Shown here one piece after another: positions 5,443 through 7,814 of a stretch of 7,814 nt of DNA. The stretch spans positions 1-7,814 of the forward strand of contig DUEQ01000551.1 in NCBI GenBank assembly GCA_011192085.1, in the 5' to 3' direction. The stretch comes from Caldilineae bacterium. GTDB taxonomy: Bacteria; Chloroflexota; Anaerolineae; J102. Positions within the stretch are counted from its first letter, which is position 1. Each line of letters starts with the position of its first letter. Made by a program: the position numbers and the translations under genes. The notes under the pieces are model-generated. The model was not told where the DNA came from, did not search any database, and worked only from the letters and a program-made list of their open reading frames with translations.

Positions 5443-6558
5443 ATGCATCGAGTCTATCCCTTCACCGCCATTGTCGGTCAGGAGCGGATGAAACGCTCCC
5501 TCATCCTTAACGCCATCGATCCCCAGATCGGCGGCGTGCTCATCCGCGGGGAGCGCGGGACCGCAAAATCCACCACGGCCCGCGGGCTAGCGGCCCTGCT
5601 CCCCGAGATCGAAGTCGTCGAGGGTTGTCGCTTCGGCTGCGACCCCAACCAGCCCGCGTACCTCTGCACCGAATGCCAGGAGCGTCTGGAGCGGGAGGGC
5701 CGCCTGCCCGTGGCCCGTCGCAGGATCAGCTTCGTGGACCTGCCCGTCAGCGCCACCGAAGACCGAGTCGTAGGCGCCCTGGATATCGAACAGGCCATCA
5801 AGAAGGGCGAGCGCCATTTCGAGCCGGGCGTGCTGGCCGCGGCCCATCGCGGCATGCTTTATGTCGATGAAATCAATCTGCTGGATGACCACGTGGTGGA
5901 CCTGCTGCTGGACTCCGCGGCCATGGGCGTGAACGTGGTGGAGCGGGAGGGGGTCAGCTTCCAGCATCCGGCCCGCTTCATCCTGGTGGGGACCATGAAC
6001 CCGGAGGAGGGCGACTTGCGGCCGCAATTGCTCGACCGCTTCGCCCACGCGGTGGACATCGAGGGCATCCCCGACGCCCGGGCCCGGGTGGAGATCGTGC
6101 GCCGTCGCCTGGCCTTCGACCAGGACCCGGAGGGGTTCTATGAACAATGGCGGGAGGAAGAGGAGACGCTCTCGCGAGAAATCGAACAGGCCCGGATGCG
6201 GCTGCCCCTGGTGGGATACACCGACCGGGACCTCTACCTCATCGCCAATCTCACCGCCTCCTTCGAGGTGGACGGCCACCGCGCGGATATCGTCATCCTC
6301 AAGACCGCGCTGGCCAACGCCGCGTTCGAAGGACGACTGGCGATCACGGAGCGGGATATCCTCATCGGCGCGGAGCTGGCCCTGCCCCACCGCATGAAAC
6401 GTCAGCCCTTCGAAGAGGGTGTGCTGCGTCCGCGGCAGTTGCGCGAGAAACTGGAGCAGGCCCGGGCCCAGGCCGACGCCGCGTTTCAGGAGAAGCAGGA
6501 GGGCATGGATGGGGATCAGTCGCCTCAGGACGTAAAAAAAAAGCCGATGACCCCGTGA
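5443..6558 (+). CDS. chlI: magnesium/cobalt chelatase AAA+ ATPase (ChlI-like; also the N-terminal half of a frameshifted ChlD)
   Basis: This 371-residue AAA+ ATPase drives metal insertion into a tetrapyrrole together with a VWA subunit and a large chelatase subunit. Walker A is GERGTAKS (36-43), the family block FVDLPVSATEDRVVGALDIE lies at 97-116, Walker B with YVDEINLL at 140-147, and GTMNPEEGDLRPQLLDRF at 183-200 carries the sensor and arginine-finger residues. A helical lid region follows (about 240-330). Four cysteines (62, 66, 75, 78) form a possible metal-binding cluster absent from Rhodobacter BchI as I recall it; I associate this version with cobalamin-type chelatases. No other photosynthesis gene is present, so cobalt insertion for cobalamin is the more likely role, but neither CobN nor BchH is in the window. 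The ORF stops just after an A9-G slippery run, and the next frame encodes a VWA domain. Intact ATP-binding motifs suit use of this product as a functional small subunit. Confidence 0.92.
   Translation: MHRVYPFTAIVGQERMKRSLILNAIDPQIGGVLIRGERGTAKSTTARGLAALLPEIEVVEGCRFGCDPNQPAYLCTECQERLEREGRLPVARRRISFVDLPVSATEDRVVGALDIEQAIKKGERHFEPGVLAAAHRGMLYVDEINLLDDHVVDLLLDSAAMGVNVVEREGVSFQHPARFILVGTMNPEEGDLRPQLLDRFAHAVDIEGIPDARARVEIVRRRLAFDQDPEGFYEQWREEEETLSREIEQARMRLPLVGYTDRDLYLIANLTASFEVDGHRADIVILKTALANAAFEGRLAITERDILIGAELALPHRMKRQPFEEGVLRPRQLREKLEQARAQADAAFQEKQEGMDGDQSPQDVKKKPMTP
6534..6543 (+). other. candidate -1 programmed frameshift site (A9-G slippery run)
   Basis: Nine A residues (6534-6542) followed by G lie in codons 364-367 of the ATPase gene. 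In the zero frame they read as A AAA AAA and, at 6537-6543, A AAA AAG, the heptamer used by E. coli dnaX. A -1 slip on the last Lys codon leads from VKKK into ADDPVMGEG and on to the VWA domain, giving a 693-residue fusion. Without a slip, translation adds four residues and stops at 6556-6558. RNA polymerase slippage that adds one A would yield the same fusion. An AGGA lies at 6527-6530, and a GC-rich structure is possible from 6551. Programmed frameshifting that makes small and medium chelatase subunits from one chlD gene has been reported (Antonov, about 2020, from memory). Confidence 0.75.
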
Positions 6559-6590
6559 TGGGCGAGGGGCAAGAGGGCGCGCCCTCGGGG
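6551..6590 (+). other. possible frameshift-stimulating RNA structure
   Basis: CCCC (6551-6554) can pair with GGGG (6587-6590), enclosing a perfect palindrome (6573-6586, GAGGGCG then CGCCCTC) that can fold as a 5-base-pair hairpin with loop CGCG. The outer stem starts 7 bases after the slippery heptamer, the distance typical of -1 frameshift stimulators. A competing pairing of GGGCG (6560-6564) with CGCCC (6580-6584) also exists. I have no folding energy, so the actual structure is uncertain. Confidence 0.4.
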
Positions 6591-7523
6591 TATGATGAAT
6601 TCGCGCCCGTCAACGACAGCTATCAGAACGCGCCCGCAGATTCGCAACAGGGGGGCGCGAAACAAGCTCCCCGCCGCGTTGTCCCCGTGGGCGAGACCTT
6701 CAAGGCCAAGCGGTTCGACACGAAACTCGACCGCATGACTCGCTCCAAAGGGGGACGACGCTCCACCACGCGCACCGACCGCAAGCGGGGGCGTTACATC
6801 AAGGCCCGGCCTGTAGGTCGCGAACGGGCCAGCGACATCGCGTTCGACGCCACCCTGCGCGAGGCCGCAGTGCACCAGACCCATCGGGATCGACGGGGCG
6901 TGGCCTTCATCATCGAACGCCAGGACTTGCAAAAGAAGGTGCGGGTGCGTCGGGCGTCCAACCTCATCCTCTTCGTGGTGGACGCGTCCTGGTCCATGGC
7001 TGCGTCCGAGCGCATGGAGGCCACCAAGGGCGCGGTGCTCTCCCTTCTGGTGGACGCGTACCAGCGCCGGGATCAGGTGGGGATGATTGTGTTCCAGCGG
7101 GACCGGGCGCGCGTCGTGCTACCCCCCACCAACAGCGTGGAGCTGGCGGAAAAGGCCCTGCGCGACATCCCCGTGGGCGGCAAGACGCCCCTCTCCTCAG
7201 GCCTGTTCCTGGCCTACAACGTGATCATGGCCGCGCGGCGGCGGGACTCCGAGACCCGGCCCATCATGGTGCTGCTCACCGACGGCGCGGGCAATGTGAG
7301 CATGACGGGCCTGCCCGCGCAGGAGGAAGCCATGCGCATGGCAGAGCTCTTCAAGCACGCCAAGATCCGCACCATCACCATCAACATGGAGCACGAGGCG
7401 TTCGACCGGGGGTTAGCCAAGAAGTTGGCCCGGGCGTTGGGCGGCTCCATCTACAACCTGCCCGAACTCCGAGCCGACTCCCTGGTGCGGACAGTGGAAA
7501 GCGAGCTAGTTTGGGCGAAGTGA
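6558..7523 (+). CDS. chlD: VWA-domain chelatase subunit (ChlD C-terminal part, likely reached by -1 frameshift from the ATPase gene)
   Basis: The 321 codons from the ATG at 6558 encode the linker and integrin-I-like part of a ChlD/BchD-type subunit. Residues 1-45 are a low-complexity linker. A basic stretch (about 50-90) contains SKGGRRS and RKRGRYIKARP, followed by DIAFDATLREAA, all family hallmarks. The VWA domain (about 135-320) has the MIDAS motif DASWS (142-146) with Thr210 (GGKTPL) and Asp242 (LLTDG). The frame is open upstream of 6558, in -1 relation to the ATPase gene, and joins it at the A9-G run, so I expect the main product to be a 693-residue fusion (5443-7523), close to the length of ChlD. 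Alternatively, reinitiation at this ATG, whose A overlaps the ATPase stop (TGATG), or at GTG 6555, gives a free VWA subunit. No clear ribosome binding site precedes it. The subunit links the ATPase ring to the large chelatase subunit. Confidence 0.85.
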   Translation: MGEGQEGAPSGYDEFAPVNDSYQNAPADSQQGGAKQAPRRVVPVGETFKAKRFDTKLDRMTRSKGGRRSTTRTDRKRGRYIKARPVGRERASDIAFDATLREAAVHQTHRDRRGVAFIIERQDLQKKVRVRRASNLILFVVDASWSMAASERMEATKGAVLSLLVDAYQRRDQVGMIVFQRDRARVVLPPTNSVELAEKALRDIPVGGKTPLSSGLFLAYNVIMAARRRDSETRPIMVLLTDGAGNVSMTGLPAQEEAMRMAELFKHAKIRTITINMEHEAFDRGLAKKLARALGGSIYNLPELRADSLVRTVESELVWAK

Positions 7524-7605
7524 GGGTAACTCTACAGGTCTTCCAGGGCGATCTTTGACCCTAGCCAATACAATGGCGTTCGCCGCCGGCGTCAAGCGTA
7601 AATCG
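7524..7605. other. gap between convergent genes
   Basis: These 82 bases separate the ends of the chelatase gene and the minus-strand biotinyl gene. Weak complementary words (AGGG with CCCT at about 7541-7556, GGCG with CGCC at 7575-7584) occur without a T-run on either strand, so I see no convincing terminator. The right end is part of a heptamer repeat. Confidence 0.5.
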
Positions 7606-7618
7606 TCAAACGTCATCC
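7591..7618 (-). repeat. heptamer repeat over the stop codon of the biotinyl gene
   Basis: On the minus strand four consecutive 7-base units occur: GGATGAC, GTTTGAC, GATTTAC and GCTTGAC. The TGA stop of the biotinyl gene lies within the second unit, so the last codons (Gly-Asp-Asp-Val) are part of the array. Unit length, the GTTNGAC word and the 3'-end position match the other two patches in the window. Confidence 0.5.
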
Positions 7619-7814
7619 CCTCCACACCCCACCACCACCAACACCTCATCCTTCTCCACCACCTGGCCCGCGTCCGCGCGCACAGCCTCCACCACGCCGT
7701 CGCAGGGGGCCTGGACGCGGATCTCCATCTTCATCGCCTCCAGCAGCATCAGGGTCTGGCCCTGGCTGACCGCGTCGCCCGAGGCCGCGTGCACGGCTCG
7801 CACCTGGCCCGGCA
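7606..7814 (-). CDS. biotinyl (carboxyl carrier) domain, C-terminal part of a gene cut by the window end
   Basis: About 68 residues of the C-terminus are visible. The biotinylation motif EAMKME is present with its target Lys, preceded by GDAVSQGQTLMLL and followed by APCDGVVEAVRADAGQVVEKDEVLVVV, the full barwin-like fold of biotin/lipoyl carriers. A GTG occurs at 7803, but the frame stays open to the edge and encodes Pro-Gly-Gln before it. This matches the conserved PG at the start of biotinyl domains, so the gene continues beyond the window. It is either a biotin carboxyl carrier protein (AccB type) or, as often in high-GC bacteria, the C-terminal domain of an acyl-CoA carboxylase alpha chain or a decarboxylase subunit; the missing part decides. 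The tail ends VGCGGDDV, where the last residues come from a heptamer repeat. Confidence 0.88.
   Translation of the reverse strand, partial: PGQVRAVHAASGDAVSQGQTLMLLEAMKMEIRVQAPCDGVVEAVRADAGQVVEKDEVLVVVGCGGDDV

Noticed and set aside
6497..6507. AGGAGGG followed by ATG at 6505 as an internal translation start
   Set aside because: The ATG is only 2 bases from the purine run, is in the ATPase frame, and would give a peptide of about 17 residues. The purine run fits Gln/Glu/Gly codons of the C-terminal helix.
6147..6557. Treating the VWA frame as a gene beginning at 6147
   Set aside because: The part before 6540 is an out-of-frame translation of the AAA+ lid domain, which is clearly coded in the other frame. 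Only the part after the slippery run resembles ChlD.
604..7618. CRISPR array or insertion-sequence remnant as the explanation for the repeats
   Set aside because: Units are 7 bases without spacers, and no terminal inverted repeats, target duplications or transposase fragments are seen.

Overview
The window is GC-rich (my estimate is roughly 60-65%), densely coding bacterial DNA. Gene content, spacing and the style of the proteins fit Chloroflexota (Anaerolineae-like), but that is an inference: no rRNA or other decisive marker is present. Five complete genes on the plus strand are followed by the 3' end of one minus-strand gene.

Region 1 (1-4491) looks like a drug-export operon: a MarR-family regulator (78-614, GTG start) followed by two ABC half-transporters (669-2558 and 2572-4491). 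These form a textbook heterodimeric type IV exporter with one degenerate and one canonical ATPase site. The first subunit has Asp for the catalytic Glu and Gln for the switch His. The second keeps Glu and His but has the variant signature LSQGQ. The two genes share an almost identical tract of about 134 bp from Walker A to the Q-loop, which suggests gene conversion.

Region 2 (4492-5442) holds a 250-residue membrane protein of unknown function (4561-5313). An extended -10 box sits 6 bases before its ATG, so its mRNA is probably leaderless. A heptad-repeat patch, a candidate intrinsic terminator and a promoter for the next gene follow.

Region 3 (5443-7523) is the most interesting part: a magnesium/cobalt chelatase AAA+ ATPase (ChlI-like) whose last codons contain A9-G, including the classic -1 slippery heptamer A AAA AAG. 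The ORF stops four codons later. The -1 frame continues through a linker and a complete VWA domain with MIDAS motif. Frameshifting would give a 693-residue ChlD-type I-D fusion, and normal termination gives a 371-residue ChlI. This is a strong candidate for programmed frameshifting that makes two chelatase subunits from one gene, a phenomenon reported for chlD genes in cobalamin producers. The ATG overlapping the ChlI stop is the alternative explanation.

Region 4 (7524-7814): the minus-strand gene is the C-terminal biotinyl domain (EAMKME) of a biotin-dependent carboxylase subunit or carboxyl carrier protein, cut by the window end.

A pattern across regions: short, imperfect heptamer arrays related to GTTNGAC or GTGANNN run over or directly from the stop codon of three genes (604-636, 5311-5359, and 7591-7618 on the minus strand), each in the orientation of its gene.
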